This document shows positions 24,210 to 33,270 of a stretch of DNA of 39,658 nt, in pieces. Positions within the stretch are counted from its first letter, which is position 1; every line of letters begins with the position of its first letter. Source of the DNA: Rikenellaceae bacterium (GTDB lineage: Bacteria; Bacteroidota; Bacteroidia; Bacteroidales; Rikenellaceae); NCBI GenBank assembly GCA_015059875.1, contig SUZQ01000016.1:1-39658 (forward strand). The letters are read 5' to 3'. The notes beneath the pieces were generated by a model. It had not been told where the DNA came from and searched no databases. It saw only the letters and a list, made by a program, of their open reading frames with translations. Position numbers and translations under genes: made by a program.

Positions 24210-25325
24210 TTATCTTTTGATTTCAAATTTGATTCTCGAAATTACAGGGAAGTGATCCGAAAGTTTCACCTCATCGTCCACCTCGTACGAAACCACCTCA
24301 ACCGATGGCGACACAAAGATGTTGTCAATACGCAACAATCCGTAGCGGGTGTCGTAAGTGTACTCAAAACCCTGCGCACACTTCGAGAATGTATCTGTGA
24401 GATTCTTTACAATCTTATTATAGGTGTAGGAGAGTGGAACATCGTTAAAGTCGCCACACACAATTACAGTGTAGGGTGTCCCCTCCAAAAACTCAGCTAC
24501 CGCATCCGCTTGCACAGCTCGCTTGCAATTATTGTCCGCAAGGCGAGAGATTATACTGCGGAATTTATCCTCGCGATCCTTGTCGAGGATATACTCGTGC
24601 TTCTCCAAGAATTGCGTATCCTCTGGGCGTATCGAGGTCGATTTAAGATGGAGATTTACCACCCTTACCGTATCATTTTTAATCTTCAGATCTGCCCACA
24701 CTCCATTCAGACGCAACAGGTTCGGAATCTCGCCACTATGCACGATGCGATGCTTGGTCAAAATCTGACACCCCGAAGCGGTGCCGACGCTCTCTGTTGT
24801 AGCATAATTTTCGGAGATTGTCTGCCAACTATCGCTTGCTACACTTATCTCTTGCAAGCACAATATATCGGGGTTATGCGCTGCAATATAGGAGGGAATC
24901 TCCGCGCCTCTGCCATCACGAACATTGTATGTCATTACTTTATGGTAGCGTCGCTCTACATAGGATGTTTCATAATGACGACTAATATCTATTTTATAGT
25001 ATCGAGAGAGATAGAAAAGACCTGCTACAACCGTTACTATCATCATAACAGCACGATACCATCGCCAGCGCACAATCCAATAGAACATCACTACAATATC
25101 GAGCAGATATATTATCGGAGCTCCAATGGCTATAACAGATAGGATACCACTCTTTTCTGGCGATATATATTGACAGATAATCACTACGAAGGTGCATAGT
25201 ATCAGCAACGACATTACAACCGTTACCACAGCATCCAGCAAAAACATAGCAATGCTTTTACCGCTGCGCGTACTTCTCGTGCGCTTCTTGCGTCTGCCTA
25301 TACCATTTGTGTAGTAGTCAGCCAT
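24210..25325 (-). CDS. membrane-anchored endonuclease/exonuclease/phosphatase family protein
   Basis: This 371-aa protein has three membrane segments within the first 110 residues (for example FLLDAVVTVVMSLLILCTFVVI and the segment containing IYLLDIVVMFYWIV). An EEP catalytic domain follows. Motifs are VMTYNVRDG, DILCLQEIS (catalytic Glu), VRVVNLHLKS, VCGDFNDVP (Asp and Asn) and LSDHFPVI (final Asp-His). The EEP superfamily covers nucleases, phosphodiesterases and lipid phosphatases; the exact substrate cannot be read. The active site should face the periplasm or the cytoplasm depending on topology. It sits between the rhomboid and TabA-like genes, 6 nt from each. Confidence 0.85.
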   Translation of the reverse strand: MADYYTNGIGRRKKRTRSTRSGKSIAMFLLDAVVTVVMSLLILCTFVVIICQYISPEKSGILSVIAIGAPIIYLLDIVVMFYWIVRWRWYRAVMMIVTVVAGLFYLSRYYKIDISRHYETSYVERRYHKVMTYNVRDGRGAEIPSYIAAHNPDILCLQEISVASDSWQTISENYATTESVGTASGCQILTKHRIVHSGEIPNLLRLNGVWADLKIKNDTVRVVNLHLKSTSIRPEDTQFLEKHEYILDKDREDKFRSIISRLADNNCKRAVQADAVAEFLEGTPYTVIVCGDFNDVPLSYTYNKIVKNLTDTFSKCAQGFEYTYDTRYGLLRIDNIFVSPSVEVVSYEVDDEVKLSDHFPVISRIKFEIKR

Positions 25326-25331
25326 AGTTGT

Positions 25332-25943
25332 TTAGAAGAATATCTTACGATTCTTACGCCACCAATAGAGGAGAATCAATCCCCACAACATACCACCAAC
25401 ATGGGCGAAGTGAGCCACACCTGTCTGCGCACCCGACCAACCAAGAGCAATCTCCAATACGGCATATCCCAGAACAAACCACTTCGCCTTAATTGGGAAT
25501 GGCAGAGGTATGATGTATATCATATTGTTTGGATGCATAACTCCAAAGGCGAGCAACAAACCCATCACTGCACCCGAAGCTCCAACTACGCGGAAGTAGA
25601 TATCGCCCGTGAGCCATGCCACCAACATCTGGAACAGAGCTGCTCCTATTCCGCATACCATATAGTATATAAGGAATCTCTTCGAGCCAAGTTCGTACTC
25701 TAAGGTTCGTCCAAACATCCACAATGCAAACATATTCGAGAAGAGATGTCCGAAACCACCATGAAGGAACATATAGCTCACAAATTGGTAGCTATGAAAA
25801 TATGGCGCCCCTACCCAAAATAGTTGCAGATACTCCGAAAACAATCCGTTGATTGCCGGAATAAGAGCCATTGCCAAGTAGATTACGCAGTTGGCAATAA
25901 TCAGATTTTGCACCACTGGGGGTGTCTTGAAGTATGGATTCAT
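25332..25943 (-). CDS. rhomboid family intramembrane serine protease
   Basis: Rhomboids cleave membrane proteins within the bilayer. This 203-aa protein has six or so hydrophobic segments, HGGFGHLFSNM (61-71), the catalytic serine in GASGAVMG (Ser123) and the catalytic histidine in HVGGMLWG (His181). These are the complete Ser-His dyad and the conserved asparagine/histidine set, so it is predicted active. No extra cytoplasmic domain is present. It is in a tight operon downstream of mutL (6 nt spacing). A substrate is not evident. Confidence 0.93.
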   Translation of the reverse strand: MNPYFKTPPVVQNLIIANCVIYLAMALIPAINGLFSEYLQLFWVGAPYFHSYQFVSYMFLHGGFGHLFSNMFALWMFGRTLEYELGSKRFLIYYMVCGIGAALFQMLVAWLTGDIYFRVVGASGAVMGLLLAFGVMHPNNMIYIIPLPFPIKAKWFVLGYAVLEIALGWSGAQTGVAHFAHVGGMLWGLILLYWWRKNRKIFF

Positions 25944-25949
25944 ATCTTA

Positions 25950-27818
25950 TTATTCAAACATTTTCTTAATTTCCGACAATGAAAGAGCCGAAATAATTCG
26001 TTTTCCCGCGTAAGTATAGCTCTCCGCCGATGCAAGTATCTGCATCGTCAATCGCTCGGCATCCTCTTTGGTAAAGTTTACCACTCCCAAAGATTCGCTA
26101 TGGGCAAGAGCCTGCGCCAAAGAGTTTCGACGCAACTCGACCGCCGATTGCGGATACTTCAAACTCTGCAACAAATCGTAAATAGCCTTGTCGAGCTGTT
26201 CGGTACGCACATCTGCTGGCACACCGAATACCTCTATCGTATTGCCACCCTGCGCCTTAATATCAAAGCCGAGCGATGCAAAATCTACTGCATACTCCTC
26301 CATCAAATCAAACTCCTCTTCGGTAAGTGTGAGAAGTTCAGGGAATAGGAGCTGTTGCGACACCGCGTGTCCACTCTGCAACGACGCTACATAGTGGTTG
26401 AAGAGCAATCGCTCGCGCGCTCGCGCCAAGTCTACAATAAGAGTCTTTGTCGCAAAAGTTGCCACAGCGTAGCGACCTCCGCAGAGCGCGATGCTCGAAG
26501 GCTCCTCGTGACTCTCAATCTCAAATTCGAGCGATTGCGTTTCGCCCTCGCCCGACTCTAAATAGTCAAAATCAGCATCCTTAGCCCTACCCACCGAGCC
26601 GAAATCGATTGTCGAAGCCAAATCAAACTCCGCAGAGATTTGCGGAATTGCACTCCACTCATCCTTCGAAGGCGAAGATGTAGAACTCCTCTCCGAAGTG
26701 TAGTTCTCGGCGAATGGATTGTAGTTATCTTTTGTCGTAGCACGAGGCTCGGCATAGCTGACACCCGTTGTTGCCACAGGGATATCAACCAACTCCTCCG
26801 CCTCGAAATCGATAAGCGGCATTGCTCCATTCTTGGCGAGAGTCTCGCGCACGGCAGCATTCAAAATCTGCCATATAGCCTCATTATCGGCAAACTTAAC
26901 CTCTGTCTTTTGAGCGTGAACATTCACATCCACTCGCTCGGCATCAACCGTTATATAGAGGAAGAACGACGGATACCCCTTCTCTGGTATCAACTTCTCG
27001 TAAGCCTTCGTAACCGCCTTATTGAGATATGGAGAACGGAAAAATCGCCCATTCACGAACATATACTGCTCGCTGGAGTTGTTACGGGCTGTTTCGGGGC
27101 GACCAACATAGCCCTTAACCGTCGCTATCGAGGTCTCGACATCCACCTCCAAGAGGTTGCGTCTTGTCGCATTACCCATAATGCCGATAATTCGCTCAAC
27201 AAGCGATGACTCTGGTAGCGAGTATATTGGTGCGCTATTATTCAGAAGCGTACACGCCACCTCTGGATGGCATAGCGCCACGCGACGAAACTCGCGCTTT
27301 ATCTCCGACGAGAGCGACGACTCCTTGCCATTTACAAATTTACGGCGTGCAGGGGTGTTATAGAAGAGATTTCGCACCAAGAACTGCGAGCCGACAGGTG
27401 CTGCCGTCGGGGTTTGCGAGATAAATTCGCCACCATTTATAATAGTTTGTGTACCCACCTCGCAATCTGCCTGACGAGTAATCAACTCCACCTGGGAAAC
27501 CGCTGCAATGGAGGATAACGCCTCACCACGAAAACCAAAGGTGTGCAGAGCGTAGATATCATCCAACGAGGCAATCTTGCTCGTGGCGTGGCACTCGAAT
27601 GCCATTCGGGCATCCATTGGCGACATACCGCGACCATTGTCGATGATCTGCACAAGGTCGCGACCGCCATTCACGAAGTTCACAGTAACCTCGCTTGCGC
27701 CCGCATCTATGGCGTTCTCCATCATCTCCTTTACCACCGATGAAGGGGACTCGACAACCTCGCCCGCCTTAATCTGATTGGCCACAATTTCGGGTAGTAA
27801 CTTAATGCAATCTGCCAC
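25950..27818 (-). CDS. mutL: DNA mismatch repair protein MutL
   Basis: MutL links mismatch recognition by MutS to downstream repair. The 622-aa protein starts with GTG at 27818 (MADCIKLLPEIVANQIKAGEVV). The GHKL ATPase motifs are ENAIDAGA, IDNGRGMS and TFGFRGEALSSIAAV (about 93-107), followed by the LVRNLFYNTPARRKF segment. The C-terminal dimerisation domain is present, but the endonuclease metal-binding signature DQHAxxERxxxE appears as VDLARARERLLFN, and no CPHGRP motif is seen near the end. Endonuclease activity is therefore doubtful. It is the second gene of a five-gene operon, 4 nt after the small membrane protein gene. Confidence 0.95.
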   Translation of the reverse strand: MADCIKLLPEIVANQIKAGEVVESPSSVVKEMMENAIDAGASEVTVNFVNGGRDLVQIIDNGRGMSPMDARMAFECHATSKIASLDDIYALHTFGFRGEALSSIAAVSQVELITRQADCEVGTQTIINGGEFISQTPTAAPVGSQFLVRNLFYNTPARRKFVNGKESSLSSEIKREFRRVALCHPEVACTLLNNSAPIYSLPESSLVERIIGIMGNATRRNLLEVDVETSIATVKGYVGRPETARNNSSEQYMFVNGRFFRSPYLNKAVTKAYEKLIPEKGYPSFFLYITVDAERVDVNVHAQKTEVKFADNEAIWQILNAAVRETLAKNGAMPLIDFEAEELVDIPVATTGVSYAEPRATTKDNYNPFAENYTSERSSTSSPSKDEWSAIPQISAEFDLASTIDFGSVGRAKDADFDYLESGEGETQSLEFEIESHEEPSSIALCGGRYAVATFATKTLIVDLARARERLLFNHYVASLQSGHAVSQQLLFPELLTLTEEEFDLMEEYAVDFASLGFDIKAQGGNTIEVFGVPADVRTEQLDKAIYDLLQSLKYPQSAVELRRNSLAQALAHSESLGVVNFTKEDAERLTMQILASAESYTYAGKRIISALSLSEIKKMFE

Positions 27819-27822
27819 CTCT

Positions 27823-28227
27823 CTACTCCTCTTTATAATCGTTTGGTACTATCGTAATTGGTGCGTATGGGTTGAACTCCTCAATCTCCTGTCGCGCACG
27901 CTCCTCTGGTATTGTTCGTGCCGAAGTGAAGGCATCTACAATGCGCGGATAGAGCATATATACGATGATTATCAACACCGCAAATAGCATCAAAAAGATC
28001 ATTGACGGCATCTTTCGTCCACCATCGTTGCTACTCTTCGCTACTCGCCTCGCCTCGCGTTGGGTGCGAATATACTGCCCTGGCTGATACTCCGCACCAT
28101 CCTGCTCGGATGAGGTTCCGTGCAGCTCACGACGACGCTGCTCGCGACGCTCCTTCTCAGGATCGTAGTATCGCGGAATATAGCGAAACTTATTGGCGTG
28201 TTTCTTTACTGGCGTGAAGAGTCCCAT
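27823..28227 (-). CDS. hypothetical single-pass membrane protein, 134 aa
   Basis: I do not recognise a characterised family. The first 80 residues are strongly basic and polar (for example YDPEKERREQRRRELHG). One membrane segment follows at about 88-107 (SMIFLMLFAVLIIIVYMLYP), and a short acidic tail comes after it. The polar N-terminus is probably cytoplasmic. It opens the operon with mutL, rhomboid, EEP and TabA-like genes, 4 nt upstream of mutL. It is probably cotranscribed with grpE-dnaJ or has a promoter I cannot see in the repeat-rich gap at 28228-28337. Confidence 0.75.
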   Translation of the reverse strand: MGLFTPVKKHANKFRYIPRYYDPEKERREQRRRELHGTSSEQDGAEYQPGQYIRTQREARRVAKSSNDGGRKMPSMIFLMLFAVLIIIVYMLYPRIVDAFTSARTIPEERARQEIEEFNPYAPITIVPNDYKEE

Positions 28228-28234
28228 ACTCTTT

Positions 28235-28269
28235 TTGGCTTTTAGCTATTAGCCATTGGCCATTAGCTT
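28235..28269. repeat. heptamer tandem array (TTAGCCA type)
   Basis: Five consecutive units: TTGGCTT, TTAGCTA, TTAGCCA, TTGGCCA, TTAGCTT. The array starts 8 nt upstream of the minus-strand start codon at 28227, between dnaJ and the membrane protein gene. Confidence 0.85.
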
Positions 28270-28272
28270 TTT

Positions 28273-28307
28273 AATTGAAAATTGAAAATTGAGAATTAAG
28301 AGTTGAG
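28273..28307. repeat. heptamer tandem array (AATTGAR type)
   Basis: Five units: AATTGAA, AATTGAA, AATTGAG, AATTAAG, AGTTGAG. This directly follows the TTAGCCA array and is the same unit family as 9406-9437. Confidence 0.85.
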
Positions 28308-28321
28308 AATTATCTTTTTCA

Positions 28322-28335
28322 ACTACTCACTACTC
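28322..28335. repeat. heptamer tandem array (ACTACTC)2
   Basis: Two perfect ACTACTC units, then ACTTA, which runs into the dnaJ stop codon (28338-28340). Confidence 0.6.
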
Positions 28336-28337
28336 AC

Positions 28338-29501
28338 TTATCGAAAGAAGTTTTTCATTCGCTCAAATATATTCTGGTTCTCGACACTCTCCGCCTCCTT
28401 GAAGTGAGGTTTATCTGCAAGTTTCTTAACCAGATCCTTCTCCTCCGAGGTGAGCGATGTTGGGATAGTGATATCCACTACAACCATAATATCACCACGA
28501 CCATAGCCGTTCACATCAGGCAAGCCCTTACCGCGCAGACGCAACACCTTTCCAGCGTGTATACCTGGGGCAATCTTAATCTTTGCCTTACCCTCGATAG
28601 TCGGAACTTCAACCTCTCCTCCGAGTATTGCCGTAGTAACCGTAATATTGAGATTGTGAATAAGATTGTTGCCATCGCGCATAAGTTCAGGATTACGCTC
28701 CTCCTCAATAACGACAATCAAATCGCCATTGATACCACCGCGACGCGCAGCATTGCCCTTGCCCGAAACGGTCAAAGCCATACCCTCGCCAACGCCTGCT
28801 GGCACCTGAATTTCGATAACTTCCGAATCGCGAACACAGCCCTCACCGCCACACTTATCGCACTTGGCAGTAATAACCTTACCCTCGCCTTGACAGTGTG
28901 GGCATACCGATTGCGACTGCATACGACCAAAGAAGGTGTTCTGCACAGTCACAACATATCCCGAACCGCCACAATTCGAACAGGTTGAGAACGAAGACGA
29001 ATCCTTTGCTCCGCTACCGCCACACTTGTCGCAGGCGATATACTTATTGACCTTTATCTTCTTGGTTGTACCATTGGCAATCTCGGCAAGTGTCAGTTTA
29101 ATGCGAACACGAATATCCGAGCCACGATTTACCGAGCGACCACCGCCACGCGCGCCACCAAAGCCACCTCCAAAGTGACCACCGAAGATATCGCCAAACT
29201 GCGAGAAGATATCCTCCATCGAGAAACCTCCGCCACCGAAGCCTCCGCCAAAGCCTCCTGCTCCTGCTGCACCCGACATTCCTGCGTGACCGAAGCGGTC
29301 ATAACGAGCGCGTTTCTCCTCGTTCGACAATACATCGTACGCCTCGGCAGCCTCCTTGAACTTCTCCTCAGCCTCCTTATCACCTGGATTCTTATCGGGG
29401 TGATACTTGATAGCCGCCTTGCGGTACGCTTTTTTTATCTCATCGGCATTGGCATTCTTCTCAACGCCCAACACCTCATAGTAATCTCTCTTCTCTGCCA
29501 T
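28338..29501 (-). CDS. dnaJ: chaperone protein DnaJ
   Basis: DnaJ (Hsp40) stimulates the ATPase of DnaK and delivers unfolded clients. The J domain carries HPD near residue 34 ([16 protein letters not shown]). It is followed by a Gly/Phe-rich linker ([12 protein letters not shown]) and four zinc motifs: [24 protein letters not shown] and CDKCGGEG. The client-binding and dimerisation domains follow. I chose the ATG at 29501 ([13 protein letters not shown]), because the ATG at 29516 falls inside a heptamer repeat array. It is about 387 aa, the usual length. It forms a pair with grpE upstream. Confidence 0.97.
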   Translation of the reverse strand: MAEKRDYYEVLGVEKNANADEIKKAYRKAAIKYHPDKNPGDKEAEEKFKEAAEAYDVLSNEEKRARYDRFGHAGMSGAAGAGGFGGGFGGGGFSMEDIFSQFGDIFGGHFGGGFGGARGGGRSVNRGSDIRVRIKLTLAEIANGTTKKIKVNKYIACDKCGGSGAKDSSSFSTCSNCGGSGYVVTVQNTFFGRMQSQSVCPHCQGEGKVITAKCDKCGGEGCVRDSEVIEIQVPAGVGEGMALTVSGKGNAARRGGINGDLIVVIEEERNPELMRDGNNLIHNLNITVTTAILGGEVEVPTIEGKAKIKIAPGIHAGKVLRLRGKGLPDVNGYGRGDIMVVVDITIPTSLTSEEKDLVKKLADKPHFKEAESVENQNIFERMKNFFR

Positions 29502-29508
29502 ATTTTTT

Positions 29509-29536
29509 TTAGCCATTAGCTATTAGCCATTGACTT
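29509..29536. repeat. heptamer tandem array overlapping the dnaJ upstream ATG
   Basis: Units TTAGCCA, TTAGCTA, TTAGCCA, TTGACTT. The array contains the upstream ATG of dnaJ (29516-29514), which is therefore probably not the real start. Confidence 0.85.
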
Positions 29537-29557
29537 TCAGTCTTCACTGCTCTGCCT

Positions 29558-29590
29558 CTACATAGTCTGCAAGCAGCCTCTGCACTCGGC
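29558..29590. repeat. diverged 33-bp repeat, copy 1
   Basis: The segment from CTACATAGTCTGCAAGCAGC onward matches 29668-29700 at most positions and is interspersed with heptamer arrays between grpE and dnaJ. I see no function. Confidence 0.5.
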
Positions 29591-29667
29591 TTAATCGCAG
29601 CGGTGGCCATTAGCTTTTTAGTTTTCCGTTTTAACCCTGCTACGCAGGCTTTTCCTCCTCGCGGCTC

Positions 29668-29700
29668 GGCATAGTGTGCAAGCACCCTCTGCTCTCGCTC
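29668..29700. repeat. diverged 33-bp repeat, copy 2
   Basis: The segment GGCATAGTGTGCAAGCACCC and its continuation align with 29558-29590. The unit looks like a dispersed intergenic sequence rather than part of a gene. Confidence 0.5.
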
Positions 29701-29715
29701 CGCATCGTCGGTTCC

Positions 29716-29757
29716 GTTTTCCGTTTTCCGTTTTCAGCTTTCCGTTTTCCGTTTTAT
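29716..29757. repeat. heptamer tandem array (GTTTTCC type)
   Basis: Six units: GTTTTCC, GTTTTCC, GTTTTCA, GCTTTCC, GTTTTCC, GTTTTAT. The last unit contains the grpE stop codon (29754-29756). Confidence 0.9.
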
Positions 29758-30362
29758 TCGCCAACTACAACCTTTGCATAGCGCAACACCTGCTCGCCCT
29801 GCTTGTAGCCGCGTTGTACAACATCTATAACTTTTCCCGACTTCTCCTCGCCTGCGGCAAAACGCGCCACAGCCTCCTGCAAATCGGCATCAAACTCCTT
29901 ATCAAGAGCCTCAATCTCTACAACCCCCTTCTGTCGCATAATATCGACAAACTTGTTGTAGATAAGCTTCTCTCCCTCGCGCAAAGCTGCAATATCCTCA
30001 CTCTTCTCCGACGCAGCAATTGCACGCTCCATATCGTCGAGAATAGGCAAAACAGCCTTCCAAACATCACTACCACCCGACTCGATAAGAGCCATCTTTT
30101 CGCGCAAAGTGCGCTTACGGAAGTTGTCGAACTCCGCTTGCAGACGAATATATCTATCTTTCCAATCTACCTCCTCAACCTTCGGAGCCTCCTCGGTAGT
30201 CTGCTCCTCGTTGTTACTCTCCTCTGCCACAGTGTCAGTCTGCGGCTGCTCCTCATCTGCCATATTGGCACAAGGCTCACCCTCACAATTAGGATAACCC
30301 TCGCCCTCTACAAAGCCCTCTTTCTCCTCAACAACCTGATTCTCTGCTGTTTTCTTTGTCAT
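29754..30362 (-). CDS. grpE: nucleotide exchange factor GrpE
   Basis: GrpE promotes ADP release from DnaK, completing the chaperone cycle. The 202-aa protein has an acidic, low-complexity N-terminus (about 1-65) and the coiled-coil dimerisation helix beginning DWKDRYIRLQAEFDNFRKRTLREK. The C-terminal beta-wing domain ends VVQRGYKQGEQVLRYAKVVVGE. It is immediately upstream of dnaJ on the same strand, separated by 252 nt of repeats, and dnaK is not in the window. A -7-like TAACTTTG lies at 30438-30431, overlapping the stop codon of the upstream LptD-like gene. Confidence 0.95.
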   Translation of the reverse strand: MTKKTAENQVVEEKEGFVEGEGYPNCEGEPCANMADEEQPQTDTVAEESNNEEQTTEEAPKVEEVDWKDRYIRLQAEFDNFRKRTLREKMALIESGGSDVWKAVLPILDDMERAIAASEKSEDIAALREGEKLIYNKFVDIMRQKGVVEIEALDKEFDADLQEAVARFAAGEEKSGKVIDVVQRGYKQGEQVLRYAKVVVGE

Positions 30363-30430
30363 ATCTATAGTTTTTATTGTTCGTTATAAGTATGTTTGCA
30401 CAAAAGGTGTACCGTTTACGCCCTCCTTAC

Positions 30431-30438
30431 CAAAGTTA
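30431..30438 (-). promoter_or_regulatory. possible grpE -7 box overlapping the lptD-like stop codon
   Basis: TAACTTTG on the minus strand begins with the TAA of the upstream gene. The -33 region is not convincing, so confidence is low. Confidence 0.35.
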
Positions 30439-33270
30439 GAAGAGATTGTCGTACATCGATTGACTCTTATCGTACTTCAAGTCAGCAAGTGATGCCGCCT
30501 TAACTCCGATATTAAAACTCCAGCTCTTATGCGTACCGAATGGTATCCACACAAACGACATCTGCCAACAGTGCAGATCGCGCGTTATGGATATGGAGGT
30601 TGTGGTCAGTTTCCTATTCTGGATATCGAAACCTGTCGTGAACGAGATACCCGTCTTTGGCGTTAGGTTCACGCTACCATTGAAACCGATGGTTTGCGAC
30701 ACATTCTTCTTATATCCCGTCGTGCCATTATCGACATAGGAGATACCGTAACTGATGACATAGTTAAAGCCGATATTCCACGGTATCGAGAAGTCGTAAT
30801 AGGAGCTTGCCATATAGTGCCGTCGCAGCGTAGGATCCATCAATCCGTACGGATCGGAGAAGGGATTAAAGTACTCTGGAGGTATGGTATTGATATCATT
30901 CACGGCAGGAGTAGACTTATTCTCTCGCGACTTGAATGTATAACCAAAGCTCCATCCCGTACTTGTAACACGACCAAGCAAGCCTCGTTTTATCATCAGT
31001 TTATTGATACGCACACCCTGCGGAGTAACCTCGTAAGGATCGAGCGTTACGGTGAGGTTGATACCGAAGTTGCCATAAATGGTCGTACGGAACGAAATTG
31101 GGATATTCGACAAACCGAGCGAATCGGCGAGGAAGTTGTACGAACCACTCACACGCAACTCGTCGATAAGTTTAATCTTCTTCACACCCGAGGTATCTCG
31201 TTTGCTCAACACCTTCATCTCGAGCGACTGCGAGAGCGAGAAGTTCAAGTTCGCCTGCTGTCCTGCTCCAGGAACACCATAAGGCTGATTCGAGTATGGC
31301 GAGTAGACCTTGTAGCTACCGAGCGAGTCGGTCTGCACGGTCTTGTAGTATCCATACTTCTGCTTGCTGAAGTCAGGCGCATAGGAGAAACCTATTTGCG
31401 GAGTCAGCGTATGACGCACAGCCTGCACCTTTGCCGTCTTGCTCTTCATCTGCCACATACCGTAGATGGTTGTATTCGCAGATATCGAGGCGTTATAGTT
31501 GTAGATGCGGTAGAATCCATACTCAGGATCGAGCGTCTCGACCTGATTGGTTTCAGGATTCCACTGCTGATTCTGTCGCGAAAAGTACCAACGCTCCGAG
31601 TAGTTGAACGATGGCGAAACATTGATATACTTGAAGAGGTTTATCGATGTCGAAATAGGTAGCGTATGCTCCACTCCGTTACGCATATTCTTCAAGGTCT
31701 GCATCGTAAAGATCTCCTTTTCTGGTGTCGTTACCGAGTTGGTCAATTTTGCCGAGTAGGTCAAACCAATCTTCTCATACCATCGCTGCTTGCCCACCGC
31801 ATCCTTGCGCTTGAACGGATATACACGCGCCACATTAAAGACGATGTTAGGCAATGTGATGGCGAGTTGTCGAGTTTGCGAGTTCTGCGACACGGCAAAG
31901 TTCATCGAGAGCGAGAACGGCGTACCAGCCCAACTCTTCGAGTAGGAGATTGAGGAGTTAGTCTGCGTTGCAAGAATGTCGTTCAGCGTTGTTGCCGAAT
32001 ACTTCGAGTATCCACTTGACGAGAGGTTCACCGAGGCGGAGAATGTTGAGCCTGGATTCGCTTTGGCATCCTGCGAGTGCGTCCAAGTGAACTTAAAGTT
32101 GTTCTGCTTGATATAGTCGGCCTCGCCCTTATCACCTGTCTTTACCGACGAGAAGTCAAAATTGACATTTCCGCGATATTTGTAACGCTTGGTATAACGC
32201 GACGATGCGCTCACCTCCCACGAGCCGAGCGTATAGAAACCTCCCGTAATGGCAAGGTCGATATGCTTGCTCAGGATAAAGTAGTATCCCAAGCCTCGAA
32301 TAAAGAAGCCTCGCGAGGCATCCTCTCCGTACGACGGCATCAAGAGTCCCGACTTTGGTCCGAGATTTATCGGGAAGAATCCTTCAGGAATACAAGCAAA
32401 GTAGATTGGCACATCCTCCATCACGAGGTATGCAGGGCCTGTAATAATCTTCTTGCCTGGGATAACCTTCGCTTTGGTCATCGCAAGATAGAAGTGCGGA
32501 TGATCGGTGTGGTCGCAGGTGGTATACTTACCTTGACGAATATTGATGGAGTTGTCTGGCATCTTCTTAATCTGTCCACCGACAAGCCAGCCATCACCCT
32601 CCTGTGTAGCTACGCCCTGGATAAACGCCTTCTTCGAGCCGAAGTTGTAGGTGATTGTATCCATCGAATACGAAGAGCCGCCTTCGGAGAATACCGGGTG
32701 GGTATTCTGAAGTTTACCATCCACCGAATCTGGTTTTCCGTATGCGTATATCTCCTTCGTATCCATATCTATACGCATAAAATCGGCCTGAAGTCCCATA
32801 TTGTCGTACTTCACATCGCCCTGATTGTAGATATAGACACGCTTGTTCTTTACATCGTAGAACAGCGAATCGGTATTCTTTCCCGTGATGATCTGTTCGA
32901 TTGGAGAGCCAGCCTTTTTGCGCGCCACTGTATCGCGCTGCGCAATAGGTCTTACAGCCACAGTATCGACAGCCGCCAGCGTATCTCGCTGCGACGGAGC
33001 TGGCAATGTATCGCTCAATCTCCTCGCGCGACGACTACGACGGTTATTTCGTGTCTCCTTTTGCACGGCACTATCGCCTGCGGCAGGTGCAGCAAGTGGT
33101 GCAAGCGAATCGCCCCCACGCACCTGTGTTGTTGGATACTCAGCGAGAGGTCGCGGAGTAGCCGAAACAAGCGCAATGTGAGCCACCGCCAAAGCGATAA
33201 CCAGCAAAACGAGATATTTCAGTCTAAAATGTTTCAAAAATTCCAATTTTTTTTGTACCTTTGCCGACAA
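30436..33270 (-). CDS. LPS-assembly protein LptD / OstA-like outer-membrane barrel
   Basis: LptD inserts lipopolysaccharide into the outer leaflet of the outer membrane. This protein of about 944 aa has an N-terminal hydrophobic signal/anchor (LKYLVLLVIALAVAHIALVSA). A periplasmic OstA-like domain follows (about 130-290, SLFYDVKNKRVYIYNQGDVKYDNMGLQADF). A large C-terminal beta-barrel comes last, with many alternating strands and an aromatic-rich end. No in-frame ATG exists near the start: the frame opens at a TTG (33270), inside a palindrome, with TTGs at 33246 and 33237 as alternatives. Bacteroidota often encode more than one LptD-like protein, so the exact role is inferred. It is divergent from the amidase gene. 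Confidence 0.85.
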   Translation of the reverse strand: MSAKVQKKLEFLKHFRLKYLVLLVIALAVAHIALVSATPRPLAEYPTTQVRGGDSLAPLAAPAAGDSAVQKETRNNRRSRRARRLSDTLPAPSQRDTLAAVDTVAVRPIAQRDTVARKKAGSPIEQIITGKNTDSLFYDVKNKRVYIYNQGDVKYDNMGLQADFMRIDMDTKEIYAYGKPDSVDGKLQNTHPVFSEGGSSYSMDTITYNFGSKKAFIQGVATQEGDGWLVGGQIKKMPDNSINIRQGKYTTCDHTDHPHFYLAMTKAKVIPGKKIITGPAYLVMEDVPIYFACIPEGFFPINLGPKSGLLMPSYGEDASRGFFIRGLGYYFILSKHIDLAITGGFYTLGSWEVSASSRYTKRYKYRGNVNFDFSSVKTGDKGEADYIKQNNFKFTWTHSQDAKANPGSTFSASVNLSSSGYSKYSATTLNDILATQTNSSISYSKSWAGTPFSLSMNFAVSQNSQTRQLAITLPNIVFNVARVYPFKRKDAVGKQRWYEKIGLTYSAKLTNSVTTPEKEIFTMQTLKNMRNGVEHTLPISTSINLFKYINVSPSFNYSERWYFSRQNQQWNPETNQVETLDPEYGFYRIYNYNASISANTTIYGMWQMKSKTAKVQAVRHTLTPQIGFSYAPDFSKQKYGYYKTVQTDSLGSYKVYSPYSNQPYGVPGAGQQANLNFSLSQSLEMKVLSKRDTSGVKKIKLIDELRVSGSYNFLADSLGLSNIPISFRTTIYGNFGINLTVTLDPYEVTPQGVRINKLMIKRGLLGRVTSTGWSFGYTFKSRENKSTPAVNDINTIPPEYFNPFSDPYGLMDPTLRRHYMASSYYDFSIPWNIGFNYVISYGISYVDNGTTGYKKNVSQTIGFNGSVNLTPKTGISFTTGFDIQNRKLTTTSISITRDLHCWQMSFVWIPFGTHKSWSFNIGVKAASLADLKYDKSQSMYDNLF
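33232..33263 (+). promoter_or_regulatory. amidase promoter
   Basis: TTTC (33232-33235), a 20-nt spacer and TACCTTTG (33256-33263). The -33 box is one base off consensus. The promoter lies inside the 5' end of the lptD-like frame. Confidence 0.6.

Noticed and set aside
29502..29516. Upstream ATG of dnaJ adding MAKKN
   Set aside because: It lies within the TTAGCCA heptamer array, and the ATG at 29501 gives the normal DnaJ N-terminus.
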